Assembly (NCBI GenBank): GCA_963815775.1
Contig: CAWFIB010000025.1
Location: forward strand, 1 to 64,000
Reading direction: 5' to 3'
Length of the DNA stretch: 64,000 bases
DNA from: CAVVDY01 sp963815775
GTDB taxonomy: Bacteria; Acidobacteriota; Terriglobia; Terriglobales; Acidobacteriaceae
Shown: positions 1 to 9,380 of the stretch, piece after piece
How the letters are laid out: the number at the start of each line of letters is the position of its first letter
How positions within the stretch are numbered: the first letter of the stretch is position 1
The notes under the pieces: model-generated
Told to the model about the DNA's origin: nothing
Databases searched by the model: none
Seen by the model: the letters and a program-made list of their open reading frames with translations, nothing else
Made by a program: the position numbers and the translations under genes

Positions 1-588
1 GCATAACGGTTCCAGGTCTGGGGGTTGGTGAGGTCGACGGCGGCCAGGCCTGCCGGATCGGGCGCCAGCCAGCGTCCCTCCGACGACGCCTGCTGCCGGA
101 ACAGGAAGTCGTAGATGCCAGTCGTCCCTTTGATCATGTCCTGCGTCTGCCCGGTGAAGCATGCGGTCCGGGGTTCCGGTCTCATCATACGTCTCGCCAT
201 ACGGCGCATAGGCCATCCCGCCGAGCAGGTTCCCGCTTGCGTCGATTTGCAAACGCGAGGAGCCCAACCAGTCTGCGTGCCGATAGTACTTCAGTCCGGT
301 AGAGTCGTACACCGCCTGCACGCCCGCCACCAGCGGCAGGTAATAATGTTGCACCGACTGGCCACTCATCAACGCAAACCGGCGCCCATCCGGGTCGTAA
401 AGAATCTGCGTGTACGTGCCATTCGTATTGATTGTAACCGCTCTTCCGAAGGCGTCATAGTAGATCACGGTGCCGTTGTTGCCACTCTTATCGATCCCGG
501 TCGGCCTTCCCTCAGCATCGTAGCTGTAGGCGTGCGAAACGTCGTTCGTTACATTCCCCATGCCGTCATAACTGATTGACCGAAACTT
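1..588 (-). pseudogene. Rhs/YD-repeat protein, C-terminal relic
   Basis: The minus strand reads as the core end of an Rhs-family toxin/wall protein: successive YD units (SYDGMGNVTND, YSYDAEGRPTG, YYDAFGRAVT, ILYDPDGRRF) are followed by the usual core tail (YYRHADWLGSSRLQ, then FTGQTQDMIKG and GRWLAPDPAGL). A TGA at 589-591 closes the frame upstream, so the large N-terminal part is missing. Near 155-170 the frame shifts by one base between GTPDR and FTGQTQ, which would cut off the tail. The C-terminal end runs off the left edge. What is seen is a truncated, frameshifted remnant. Rhs proteins are known polymorphic toxins, but no toxin domain is visible here. Confidence 0.8.
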
Positions 589-591
589 TCA

Positions 592-1024
592 AAAACACAT
601 CATTATGATCGCCGCGACCCATCAGCAAGAGAAGACTCGCACATTGGCTACGAGCCCCTCCGGTTACCTTCGTACCCTCCCCGCTGTGTTTCTTCCTTGC
701 TCCCGCCTCACCAATCCGTACACTATTCTCTTAGGAGCGGGCGCAATGGCCCTTGATGGGAGACAGCCATAAGTCCTTTGATTGCATGATTTTACCAGTA
801 AGTCTCACGGAATCAGGATTTTACAGGCAAAATCGCGCTAAGTCAAAGAAAACAAGGATTTAAGCCTTTAAGTTTTCACCGATTTTGCGCATTATCGGAC
901 ATAACTAGCCCCAAGCTCCGATCTTCGAGCCGCGCGCTCTTGGTTCGTCCATCCCGCCTCCCCGTCCAAAACTGCTACTCTACCTATTCCCACTAGAGGT
1001 ATCATTCCTCGGCAAGGAATTGCC
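592..1024. other. Non-coding stretch upstream of the MBL-rhodanese gene
   Basis: No convincing reading frame is present. The part from about 780 to 900 is AT-richer than its surroundings and may hold the promoter of the downstream gene, but no clear -35/-10 pair can be named. It may be further debris of the Rhs locus. Confidence 0.4.
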
Positions 1025-1035
1025 CGGAGATTCCT

Positions 1036-2433
1036 ATGTACTTCGAACAGTTCTATCTTGGCTGTCTGGCGCACGCGTCGTACATGTTCGCTTCAAACGG
1101 CGAAGCGGTGGTGGTCGATCCGCAGCGCGATGTCGAGATCTACCTTGAGGCCGCGCAGAAGAACGGCCTCGCCATCCGACACATCTTCGAGACCCACCTG
1201 CACGCCGACTTCGTCTCCGGCCACAGGGAACTCGCCCAGCGCACCGGCGCGAAGATCTATGTTGGAGCAGCGGCTGGTGCAACCTTCGAGCACGTCGCCC
1301 TGTACGACGGCTTCGAGCTGCAAGTTGGCAAGTTCAGCCTCTCCGTGCTGGAAACGCCCGGCCACACGCCTGAAAGCGTCTGCCTGGTGCTCACCAATGG
1401 CGAGCAGGGCGACGAGCCCTGGGCGGTGTTTACCGGCGACACGCTCTTCATCGGCGATGTGGGCCGCCCCGACCTTTCGCCCACGCACACCCCGCAGCAG
1501 CTCGCCGAGATGATGTATGACTCGCTGCATCGCAAGCTGATGAACCTGCCCGACAAGACCCTGGTCTATCCGGCACACGGCGCGGGCTCGCTGTGCGGGC
1601 GCAACATGCGCGCCGAGCGCTCCTCCACCATCGGCACCGAGCGGCTTACCAACTGGGCGTTGCAGATCAAGTCGCGTGAGGACTTCGTCGCGCAGATGAC
1701 GTCAAACCTGCCGGCCCGGCCCGAGTACTTTGCCCAGGACGCGGCCATCAATCGCGAAGGTGCTGCTGCGCTTACCGAACTGCCGCCGCTTACGCCGATC
1801 TCGCCCAAGGAGCTGCAATCGCAGATTGCGCAAGGTGTGACTGCGCTCGACGTGCGCCACCAGGACGACTTCGCTGCCGGGCATGTGCCGAACTCCATCA
1901 GCATTCCGCTGGGCGGGCAGTTTGCCTCCTGGGCCGGAGCGGTGCTGGGATTGTCAGCGAATCCGGTGCTGATCGGCGCATCCAACGAGCAGGTATCCGA
2001 GGCGCGTATGCGGCTGGCGCGCGTCGGCATCGAAGAGATTGCCGGCTATCTCGAAGGCGGCATCGCAGCCTGGAAGGCCGCGGGACTGCCGCCGGCGCAG
2101 GTGGAGCAGTTGACCGTGCAGGAACTCAAGACGAAGCTCGATAAGGGTGCCCTGCGCGTGCTCGACGTTCGCCGCGAAGGCGAGTGGAACGCCGGCCACA
2201 TCGAGGATGCGAACTGGCATGCCCTCGACAACTTCAAGCGCTCTCTGCCGGACCTGGATCACGGCGGACGCTTTGCCGTGCATTGCAAAGGCGGCTATCG
2301 CAGCATGATCGCTTGTAGTTTCCTCAAGCGCGCGGGACACGCCGACGTCCTCAACGTGGTGGGCGGATTCGACGCCTGGGAAAAGGCAGGACTGCCCGTC
2401 GCCGGACAGATTGTCGCGGGTACAAAGGCTTAA
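1036..2433 (+). CDS. MBL-fold hydrolase with two rhodanese domains (persulfide dioxygenase-like)
   Basis: 465 aa, cytoplasmic, no signal peptide. Residues 1-235 form a metallo-beta-lactamase fold of the ETHE1/glyoxalase II type: metal ligands H54-x-H56-x-D58, H110 (TPGH), D135 (FTGD) and H181 (PAHG) are visible. Two rhodanese modules follow. The first (about 250-350) has no catalytic cysteine (ASNEQ at the active loop). The second (about 355-455) has C417 in VHCKGGYRS. Known relatives oxidise glutathione persulfide to sulfite and pass sulfane sulfur to the rhodanese cysteine, so a role in sulfide detoxification is inferred. A GGAGA at about 1025-1029 precedes the ATG. The next gene starts 5 bp after the stop. 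Confidence 0.88.
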   Translation: MYFEQFYLGCLAHASYMFASNGEAVVVDPQRDVEIYLEAAQKNGLAIRHIFETHLHADFVSGHRELAQRTGAKIYVGAAAGATFEHVALYDGFELQVGKFSLSVLETPGHTPESVCLVLTNGEQGDEPWAVFTGDTLFIGDVGRPDLSPTHTPQQLAEMMYDSLHRKLMNLPDKTLVYPAHGAGSLCGRNMRAERSSTIGTERLTNWALQIKSREDFVAQMTSNLPARPEYFAQDAAINREGAAALTELPPLTPISPKELQSQIAQGVTALDVRHQDDFAAGHVPNSISIPLGGQFASWAGAVLGLSANPVLIGASNEQVSEARMRLARVGIEEIAGYLEGGIAAWKAAGLPPAQVEQLTVQELKTKLDKGALRVLDVRREGEWNAGHIEDANWHALDNFKRSLPDLDHGGRFAVHCKGGYRSMIACSFLKRAGHADVLNVVGGFDAWEKAGLPVAGQIVAGTKA

Positions 2434-2438
2434 CTCGC

Positions 2439-2909
2439 TTGCCGCTCTGCCCTCAGTGCAATCACGAAGTTCCCGAGTCGGCCCGCTTCTGTACGCATTG
2501 CGGCGCGGCAATGGCCCAGGATAATGAAGGTGGCGAGGCAGCGCCGCCCGCGAGCCGTTCCACCACGCCGAAGCTTGTCTCGGGAATACCCGAGAACATT
2601 GCGGGACTGCTCTCCTATTTTGTGCTGCCCGCCGCCGTGTTCTTATTTCTGCAGCGCTTCAATCGCAACCGGTTCGTACGCTTTCACGCCTTCCAGTGCC
2701 TGATCACGGTGGGAGTGCTGATCTTTGTCCACTTTGCGCTTATCTTGCTGGTCAGGGCCCTGCCGCTGGTCGCACTGCCTCTTATCGGGCTGGTGATGCT
2801 GGCCGAATTAACCGTGTGGCTGCTGCTCCTGGTCAAGACCTATCAGGGTGAGATGTTCAAGCTGCCGTTCGTAGGCGACCTGGCGGAACAGTTGGCAGGC
2901 AGGGCATAG
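2439..2909 (+). CDS. Zinc-ribbon DUF4870-like small membrane protein
   Basis: 156 aa from a TTG start 5 bp after the upstream stop, with no Shine-Dalgarno sequence of its own, so translational coupling is likely. The N-terminus is a zinc ribbon with two CxxC knuckles (LCPQC and FCTHC). An Ala/Pro-rich linker follows, then a hydrophobic region of about three membrane segments beginning NIAGLLSYFVLPAAVF and containing RFVRFHAFQCL, the hallmark of DUF4870/Tic20-like proteins. The function of this family is unknown. Pairing of a zinc ribbon with a membrane domain recurs at 22275-22784. Confidence 0.8.
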   Translation: MPLCPQCNHEVPESARFCTHCGAAMAQDNEGGEAAPPASRSTTPKLVSGIPENIAGLLSYFVLPAAVFLFLQRFNRNRFVRFHAFQCLITVGVLIFVHFALILLVRALPLVALPLIGLVMLAELTVWLLLLVKTYQGEMFKLPFVGDLAEQLAGRA

Positions 2910-3130
2910 CGATTTGGACATGCCGCGGGTTGAACTGGCGTTTCTCCGCGTGAATCCGCGGTTGAACTTCCTTCTGCCTGGGACCGGGATGGTGCGGAAA
3001 CTGGCCAACCGCACATCCCGCGCTTGACATCACCCTCACAAGCATGTCATTTCTATTTACTTTTCACTCATTGCACTTCGCAGTCATTATTCTGTAACAA
3101 ATGCAGCCTGAAGGGAGTCGTGCCTAGTCC

Positions 3131-4105
3131 GTGCGGGTCAAAGTCTTCTATCACGATCGTTGTTTCGACGGCGCCTGTTCCGCGGCGGTGTTCAGCCGCT
3201 TCTATCGCGAGCGCATTCGCGAGCACGCCGAATTCGAGTATGCCGGACTGCTGCATCGCGCCGGCGCGCTGTTCAACGAAGCCGAGTTCACCGGCGATGA
3301 GAACGCCATCGTCGACTTCAAGTATTCGCCATCGCCGCAGGTCACCTGGTGGTTCGACCATCATCAGAGCGCGTTTCTCACGCCCGAGGATGCCGAGCAC
3401 TACGAACGCACGCTGAGCAATGCCAAGTTCTACGATCCCGACTACCGCTCCTGTACCAAGTTCATCGCCGATGTCACGGAGAACCGCTTCGGCTTCCACA
3501 AAGAGCCGCTGGCCGAGGTCATCGAGTGGGCCGACATCATCGATGGCGCACTCTATTCCGACGCTGAAACCGCGGTGGCGATCGGCGAGCCCGCCATGAA
3601 GCTGACCATGGTGATCGAATCCAATCAGGATTCTGAGCTGATGCCGAAGCTGATTCCCATGCTCGCCTACAGGCCGCTGGGCGAGATTGTGCTCGAGCCG
3701 ATGGTTGCCGACCGCCTGCCCGCGCTGATGGAGCGGCACAAGCGGTCCATCGAGATCCTGCGTGAGCGCTCGTCGTGTAAGGACGGAACCATCTTCTTCG
3801 ACGTTACCGATCACGAGCTCGAAGGTTACAACAAGTTCATTCCGTACTTCCTGCATCCCGGTTGCACCTACAGTGTAGGACTCAGCAAGAGCACCTTCCG
3901 CACCAAGGTCTCCGTGGGTTCGAACCCCTGGGCGCCGCTGGAACCCATCGAGAACCTGGCGAACATTTGCGAGCGTTACGGCGGCGGAGGCCACGCGCGC
4001 GTCGGCGCGATCTCATTTCCACCGGGCAAGTTCGACGAGGCCCGCCAGGCCGCGCACGAGATCGTGGAAGAGCTCCGAGCCAGTTATCGCAAACAGGCAG
4101 GGTAG
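3131..4105 (+). CDS. DHH-family phosphoesterase
   Basis: 324 aa. The N-terminal motif HDRCFDGACS (residues 8-17) and the signature FDHHQ (D76-H77-H78) are the metal-binding motifs of DHH phosphoesterases. The C-terminal GGGGHARVGAISFP is the DHHA1 substrate-binding motif. Family members are nanoRNases, cyclic-dinucleotide hydrolases and exopolyphosphatase-like enzymes. Which substrate applies cannot be read from the sequence. The start is GTG: an in-frame TAG lies two codons upstream, so no earlier start is possible. GGGAG at 3113-3117 is a rather distant ribosome binding site. A hairpin follows the stop. Confidence 0.85.
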   Translation: MRVKVFYHDRCFDGACSAAVFSRFYRERIREHAEFEYAGLLHRAGALFNEAEFTGDENAIVDFKYSPSPQVTWWFDHHQSAFLTPEDAEHYERTLSNAKFYDPDYRSCTKFIADVTENRFGFHKEPLAEVIEWADIIDGALYSDAETAVAIGEPAMKLTMVIESNQDSELMPKLIPMLAYRPLGEIVLEPMVADRLPALMERHKRSIEILRERSSCKDGTIFFDVTDHELEGYNKFIPYFLHPGCTYSVGLSKSTFRTKVSVGSNPWAPLEPIENLANICERYGGGGHARVGAISFPPGKFDEARQAAHEIVEELRASYRKQAG

Positions 4106-4123
4106 GGAACGGCCCCAAAGCAA

Positions 4124-4143
4124 AAGCCCGCCGGCGCGGGCTT
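4124..4143. terminator. Hairpin between convergent genes
   Basis: Perfect 8-bp stem AAGCCCGC / GCGGGCTT with a CGGC loop, in the 61-bp gap between the convergent DHH and ctp genes. It would work in either direction, although no long T-run follows. Confidence 0.7.
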
Positions 4144-4166
4144 AGCTGATCGAACTGCTTGCGAAA

Positions 4167-5819
4167 TTAGCGGCTGGTATTGGTGTTGGTGTTGGCCTTG
4201 GCTGACTCTTGCTGAGCTGCCAGACGCGCGCTGTTGCGCGCAGCGATGGTTCTCTTGGCGTTGTCGGCCAGTTCCTTCGCCTTAGGGAGAAGATCCAATG
4301 CCTTCGTCACTTCGGGATCGCTCTCCGCGCGCACCTTCATTCCCGCCTCCTGGCCGAACTCGTTAATGAACAACTCGGCCTTGATACTGGAGCGCAGCCA
4401 GTCAATGTTCTGGGCCAGTTCCGCCTCGGTGAAGGGAATCTTCTGCTCGTCGAGGAACTTGCGAAACTCCTGCATCACCGCCTCATCCACTTCAAACTGC
4501 TTGTTCACTTGATGGTTGATCACGTAATGCTTGGCGAAGTTGAAGAAGGCGTACTTCTGCAGCAACTCGTCCTGAAAGTCGTTGGTCTTGATGGGCGGGA
4601 TGACAACGTCAGGATTGATGCCGCCGCCGCCATACACAGTGCGACCGCTATCGGTCATCTTCACTTCGCGATTAGGCTGCGGAGGCTCCTGGCCATCGGC
4701 ATCGCGGCTGTTGTAGTAGTAGTCGTAAAGCGAGATGCCGTTGTAGTCGCGCTGGATCAGACGCCCGCTGGGCGTGTAGTACTTGGCGGTAGTCAGCGCC
4801 AGGCCGGTATTCTCCGACAGCGGATATACCGTCTGCACCAGGCCTTTGCCGAACGTCGTCTCGCCCACGATCAGGCCGCGGTCATGGTCTTGAATCGCGC
4901 CCGCGACAATCTCCGCCGCCGAAGCCGTGCCGCGATTCACCAGCACCACCAGCGGATAATCCTTGCCGCCGTTGCCGTGGGTCGCGCGGTAGACCTTCTC
5001 CGATGAAGCGCGGCCATGGTGCGACACGATGACCTGTCCCTTCTTCAGAAACTTGTCGGCTACGCCAACGCCCTCGCTCAACAGGCCGCCGGGATTCTGC
5101 CGCAGGTCGAGAATCAGTCCCTGAAGATTGGGGCCGAACTCATCCAATGCCTCCGCGACTTCGTGGTCGGTCGTCTCCTGGAAGCCCGAGACGTGCATGT
5201 AGCCGATACCCGGCCGGATCATGAAGTGAACGTCTACGCTGTAGCGGGGAATCTCGTCGCGTATTACGGTGAAGTCCAGCGGCTTGTCGGAACCTTCGCG
5301 CAGCACCGTGATCTTGACCGGGGTATTCTTGGGGCCCTTGAGCAAGTCGGCCACATCGCTGGTGCTCATGTTATCGGTCGGCTTGCCATCGACCGCGATA
5401 ATGACGTCGCCCGGGCGGATGCCGGCGCGGTAGGCGGGCGCTCCGGTGAACGGCGCAATGACGATAACCTTATTATTGCGTGGGCCGACCTGCATTCCCA
5501 CGCCGTAATACTTGCCGCGCTGCTCTTCGCGCAGGGCAGCGTAGGCCTTGGGATCGAAGAAGTTGGAGTGGGGATCGAGCACTCGCAACATGCCGGGAAT
5601 GGCGCCGTTGTAGACCGCCTTGTCAGGATTGACCGGTTCGGCGTAATTCTGCTGCACCACCTCGTAAACCTGGGTGAACTCTTTAACGCTGTCGCGTATG
5701 TCGCCGTCGCTGGGGATGGCAGTTGAGGTCAGATGCTGGCCAAACAGCATGCCTGCGCAACCGCAAGCGAGAACGATGACGAGCACAAGGATGGTGGAGC
5801 GGCGGGAACTACTTGCCAT
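4167..5819 (-). CDS. S41 family C-terminal processing peptidase
   Basis: 550 aa. An N-terminal membrane anchor or signal (STILVLVIVLACGCAGML) precedes a Ctp N-terminal helical region, a PDZ domain (about 105-185, with GAPAYRAGIRPGDVI) and the S41 catalytic core. The Ser/Lys dyad is S300 (RGTASAAE) and K325 (ETTFGKG). Such proteases cut C-termini of periplasmic proteins. A C-terminal extension of about 150 aa ends in an Asn/Thr-rich tail. I chose the second ATG at 5819 because AAGGA sits 7 nt before it; the first in-frame ATG at 5834 contains that SD inside its codons. TATACT at 5890-5895 (minus) may be a -10 box. Confidence 0.88.
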   Translation of the reverse strand: MASSSRRSTILVLVIVLACGCAGMLFGQHLTSTAIPSDGDIRDSVKEFTQVYEVVQQNYAEPVNPDKAVYNGAIPGMLRVLDPHSNFFDPKAYAALREEQRGKYYGVGMQVGPRNNKVIVIAPFTGAPAYRAGIRPGDVIIAVDGKPTDNMSTSDVADLLKGPKNTPVKITVLREGSDKPLDFTVIRDEIPRYSVDVHFMIRPGIGYMHVSGFQETTDHEVAEALDEFGPNLQGLILDLRQNPGGLLSEGVGVADKFLKKGQVIVSHHGRASSEKVYRATHGNGGKDYPLVVLVNRGTASAAEIVAGAIQDHDRGLIVGETTFGKGLVQTVYPLSENTGLALTTAKYYTPSGRLIQRDYNGISLYDYYYNSRDADGQEPPQPNREVKMTDSGRTVYGGGGINPDVVIPPIKTNDFQDELLQKYAFFNFAKHYVINHQVNKQFEVDEAVMQEFRKFLDEQKIPFTEAELAQNIDWLRSSIKAELFINEFGQEAGMKVRAESDPEVTKALDLLPKAKELADNAKRTIAARNSARLAAQQESAKANTNTNTSR

Positions 5820-6170
5820 TATGTTTTCCTTCAATGGGCAGGAACTGCATCTTCAAGAGTAGCGCAAGATCAAGCCAAAGTTGCATAAAAGTATAGCACT
5901 TGCAGTACGGGCGTTCCGCGCTGCATTCCTGCGCTTTGGATGCCTCGCCGGCCTGCAGGGTGCGAAAAATCCGGGCGGCCCTCCCCCAAACGTAAGACGT
6001 TGCAGGGAGGGTGACGTAAGCGCAGGGGCTGGGCGGCGGAGCGCGGCCAGTTGCCGGTGATCAGTTGTCAGTTATCAGCCAACTTGAAACTCGAAACTTG
6101 AAACTCCGTGTCCTCCGTGCCTCCGTGGTGAGACTTCCCCTCGCGTTGCTGCTCGCGCCTCATCCCGATT

Positions 6171-6575
6171 ATGATTGACCCTATGAATCTCGGCATGCCA
6201 GAGATGATCTTTATCTTCTTGTTGGCCCTGGTGATCTTTGGGCCCAAGAAGCTTCCCGAACTGGGACGGCAACTGGGCAAGGCCCTCGCCGAGTTCAAGA
6301 AGGCCAGCAACGAGTTCAAGAGCCAGCTTGAAGTTGAGATGATGAACATCGAGCTCGAAGAGCGGGCCAAGAAGCAGGAAACCGAGCACGCCGCGGCCGA
6401 AGAGCAAAAGATCCTTCCCGCCGAGAAGCCGTTCGACACGGTGATCGTTCCCGCTCCCGGAGCGGTAAGCCGCGAATTTGCCGAGCCGCAGCCCCAGACC
6501 GCTGCCCCCGAGCCTGCGCTGCCCTCGGCAGAAACCCCCGCCAACGGCAACGCGCGCGCCGTCCACGATGCCTAA
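6171..6575 (+). CDS. tatA: Sec-independent translocase subunit TatA/TatB
   Basis: 134 aa. A short N-terminal transmembrane helix (MIFIFLLALVIF) is followed by the conserved FGPKKLPELGRQLGKAL hinge and amphipathic helix, then a charged helix and a Pro/Ala-rich tail. This matches TatA/TatB proteins, which form the pore of the twin-arginine pathway for folded, RR-signal proteins. The long tail resembles TatB while the hinge is more TatA-like, so the subtype is uncertain. The start may be the first ATG or the one four codons later (MNLGMPEM); neither has a clear SD. The stop overlaps the tatC start by 8 bp, so the two are co-translated. Confidence 0.88.
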   Translation: MIDPMNLGMPEMIFIFLLALVIFGPKKLPELGRQLGKALAEFKKASNEFKSQLEVEMMNIELEERAKKQETEHAAAEEQKILPAEKPFDTVIVPAPGAVSREFAEPQPQTAAPEPALPSAETPANGNARAVHDA

Positions 6576-7371
6576 TCCCGTCATAGAAAAAGCCCAGGAG
6601 CGCGCCTCGGAGGAAATGACGGGGATGAGCTTCCTCGAACACCTCGAGGAGCTGCGCCGCCGCATCATTCACAGCTTTCTCTTTATCGTCGCCGGCTTTG
6701 GTGTGTGCTGGTGGTATCACGAGCAGATCTTCGGGCTGATGCAGAAGCCCATCGTGCAGGCGCTGGCCGCGCATGGCCTGGACCAGAAGCTGGTCTACCT
6801 CAACCCCACCGACGCCTTCAACATGTACCTGAAGGTCGCGTTCCTCGCCGGGATCTTTGTCGCCTCGCCGTTCATCCTGTACCAGGTGTGGGCGTTCATC
6901 TCACCCGGACTCTATCGCCATGAGCGCCGCTACGTGCTGCCCTTCATGTTCAGCACCGTGGGACTGTTTCTTGCCGGCGGATTCTTCGGCTACAAGATGG
7001 TATTTCCCGCCGCACTCGATTTCCTCATCGGCTGGAGCTCGCAGTTCAAGCCGATGGTGACCATCAGCGAGTACACCGATCTGTTCCTCACCATCATCGC
7101 GGGGCTGGGCATCGTCTTCGAGATGCCGATCCTGGTCTTCTTCCTCGCGCTGATGGGACTGATCACCGCCGGCTGGATGTGGCGCAACCTGCGCTACTCG
7201 ATCCTGGTGATCTTCATCATCGCCGCCATCATCACTCCCACCACCGACATCATGAACATGTGCATCTTTGCCGCACCCATGATTGTGCTCTACCTGGTAA
7301 GCATCGCGATTGCGTGGTTTGTGCACCCGGCGCAGAGAAGGAAGCGGGCGGCAGAGGCGGCAGGGGAATAG
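6568..7371 (+). CDS. tatC: Sec-independent translocase subunit TatC
   Basis: 267 aa, six predicted membrane segments. The N-terminus MSFLEHLEELRRRI is the diagnostic TatC motif for RR-signal recognition, and later loops carry SPFILYQVWAFISPGLY and FEMPILVFFLALMG. The chosen ATG overlaps the tatA stop (ATGCCTAA), which fits translational coupling. The open frame extends 30 codons further upstream, but that extension is only the out-of-frame tail of tatA. TatC with TatA/B exports folded cofactor proteins across the inner membrane. Confidence 0.93.
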   Translation: MPNPVIEKAQERASEEMTGMSFLEHLEELRRRIIHSFLFIVAGFGVCWWYHEQIFGLMQKPIVQALAAHGLDQKLVYLNPTDAFNMYLKVAFLAGIFVASPFILYQVWAFISPGLYRHERRYVLPFMFSTVGLFLAGGFFGYKMVFPAALDFLIGWSSQFKPMVTISEYTDLFLTIIAGLGIVFEMPILVFFLALMGLITAGWMWRNLRYSILVIFIIAAIITPTTDIMNMCIFAAPMIVLYLVSIAIAWFVHPAQRRKRAAEAAGE

Positions 7372-7439
7372 AAGCAACCCACCGACGCGCGGCTGCGACG
7401 AGTTGACGAGTTGGTGGCAGCAACTTGTGATCTACGTCC

Positions 7440-7468
7440 TTGACACGCATGGCTGTGTGCGACATAGT
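7440..7468 (+). promoter_or_regulatory. Sigma70-type promoter of GloVer copy 1
   Basis: TTGACA (7440-7445), 17-nt spacer, CATAGT (7463-7468), 46 nt before the ATG. The same arrangement recurs before copies 2 and 3, which strengthens the call. Confidence 0.6.
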
Positions 7469-7513
7469 GGGCGCTGAATCCGCAGGTCATATTGATTCTG
7501 GCCGGAGGTGTCG

Positions 7514-9205
7514 ATGCGCAGGGCCCTTGTCCTCTTTCTGTTTTGTGCTGCGACGGCGATTCCCTCGCCCGCGCAAACCTTCACGAAACTGGTAGATTTC
7601 GACGGGAGCAACGGTGCCATTCCCATTTGCACTCTGATTCAGGCCAGCGACGGGAATTTCTACGGAACCACCTTTCAAGGCGGGGCTGACAACTATGGAA
7701 CGGTGTTCAAGGTCACTCCCGAGGGCACGCTGACCACACTATACAGCTTTGACAACGTGATGGGCGCTTATCCTTTTTCAGGGGTAGTGCAAGGCACGGA
7801 TGGAAACTTCTACGGGACTTCAGGTGGAGGAGCCAACAATTCTGGCACCGTGTTCAGAATTACCCCCGAGGGCACCCTAACCACACTCTACAACTTCTGC
7901 TCTTTAATGAACTGTGCTGACGGAGAGGGTCCTGGGGCACTGGTGCAAGGCACGGATGGGAACTTCTACGGGACAACTCACGGGGGAGTCCGAGACTTCG
8001 GCACTGTCTTCAAGATCACCCCCGAGGGCGCGCTGACCACTCTGCACAGCTTCGAGTACTATACGGACGGCTTTTCTTCGGCAGGGCTGGTGCAAGGCAC
8101 CGATGGAAACTTCTATGGGACAACGGCCTACGGCGGGGCCTATCTTGGCGGTACGGTCTTCAAAATCACCCCTGAAGGAACGCTGACGACGCTGCACAGC
8201 TTTTGCTCCGAGCAGAATTGCCATGACGGCTCTGACCCTGAGGCAGTTCTGGTGCAAGCCGGACGGATGTACGGAACGACTCATAGTGGTGGGAGCCAAC
8301 GACTATGGCACCGTGTTCAAAATCACCCCCGCGGGTATGCTGACCACTCTGCACAGTTTTGACTTCTATACGGACGGCGCTCATCCCTTGGCAGGGCTGG
8401 TGCAAGCCACTGATGGGAACTTCTACGGGACAACCAATGGAGGTGGCAGCGCCAACTGCGGTAATTTAGGCTGCTGGAACCCTGTTCACAATCACTCCCG
8501 AGGGAACGCTGACCACCCTTCACAGCTTTATCTTCTGGACGGGGCGGCCATCCCTATGGGGGGCTGGTGCAAGGCACCGACGGCGACTTCTACGGGACAA
8601 CTGACGAAGGGGGCGACTGTAACGCTGGGCACGGTATTCCGCCTGGATGCCGGGCTTTGCGCTTCTAACCGTGGCCAAGGTTGGCCTGGGTAAAGTTATC
8701 AGCGGCGATGGACACATCTATTGCGGCCCTGTGTGGCTCGTACGTCTACGGAAGAGGAACTCAGGTCGGTCTCACCGCCGTTCCCGCTCCCGGTTATACG
8801 TTCAGCAGTTGGACTGGTTGTGACAACGCGCAAGGCGATTTCTGTCTGATGACGATGGACAGCGCAAAGACTGTCAACGCGACCTTCATCATCTCCAACG
8901 TAGGCCTGACTTCGCTGGTGTTGAATCCATCCACGGTTAAGGGCGGCAACATCTCCATCGCGACCATCACGCTCAACGCTCCCGCTCCTGAAGGAGGCTT
9001 AGGCGTTGCCGTCACCAGCGATCAGCCGCTGGTGGTGCATCCACCGTCATACGTCATCGTTCCCGGCGGACGCAGCTCGTTCAGCTTCGCGGTGCGGACC
9101 ACGCCAGTGAGAGGGACGACCGTGGCGAACGTGACGGCTACGGCCAACGGCTCGCAAGTGAATGCCACGCTTACCGTCACGCCAACATACGAGGGGCTGC
9201 GGTAG
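7514..9205 (+). pseudogene. GloVer-repeat secreted protein, copy 1, multiply frameshifted
   Basis: Begins like a functional gene: GGAGG at 7504-7508, ATG, signal peptide (MRRALVLFLFCAATAIPSPA), then repeats of the form DGNFYGTT..GG..GTVFK.TPEGTLTTL. After four or five good repeats the frame breaks: an extra A at about 8294, then further shifts near 8475, 8560, 8620, 8665 and 8735. Read across frames, the coding sense is still clear and ends in the same C-terminal domain as the neighbours (GLTAVPAPGYTFSSWTGCDN, and ending TVTPTYEGLR). Seven repeats can be counted across the frames, as in the three intact paralogues downstream. This is a decayed member of the array, and its 3' part is almost identical to copy 2. 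Confidence 0.85.
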
Positions 9206-9304
9206 GGGCGGGTTGTCTTCTTCGCTAGGAACGCAACATACGGAGCCGTTCGCCGAGAGCACCGGGAAGCGGAGCTGCGAAGTGTGACCGCACGGTTAAA
9301 TTTC

Positions 9305-9333
9305 TTGACACCGAGGTCAAGAATAAGAATGAT
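9305..9333 (+). promoter_or_regulatory. Sigma70-type promoter of GloVer copy 2
   Basis: TTGACA (9305-9310), 17-nt spacer, AATGAT (9328-9333), 48 nt before the ATG at 9381. Confidence 0.6.
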
Positions 9334-9380
9334 TCCTTGCTGGAACTCATCTCATCCTGCATCGCCCCACCGGAGACCCC

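Noticed and set aside
115..579. 154-aa open frame on the plus strand
   Set aside because: It is the antisense shadow of the Rhs repeats read on the minus strand, whose YD motifs are unmistakable.
8223..8693. Programmed frameshifting in GloVer copy 1
   Set aside because: There are several indels in both directions without slippery sites, so decay is the better explanation.
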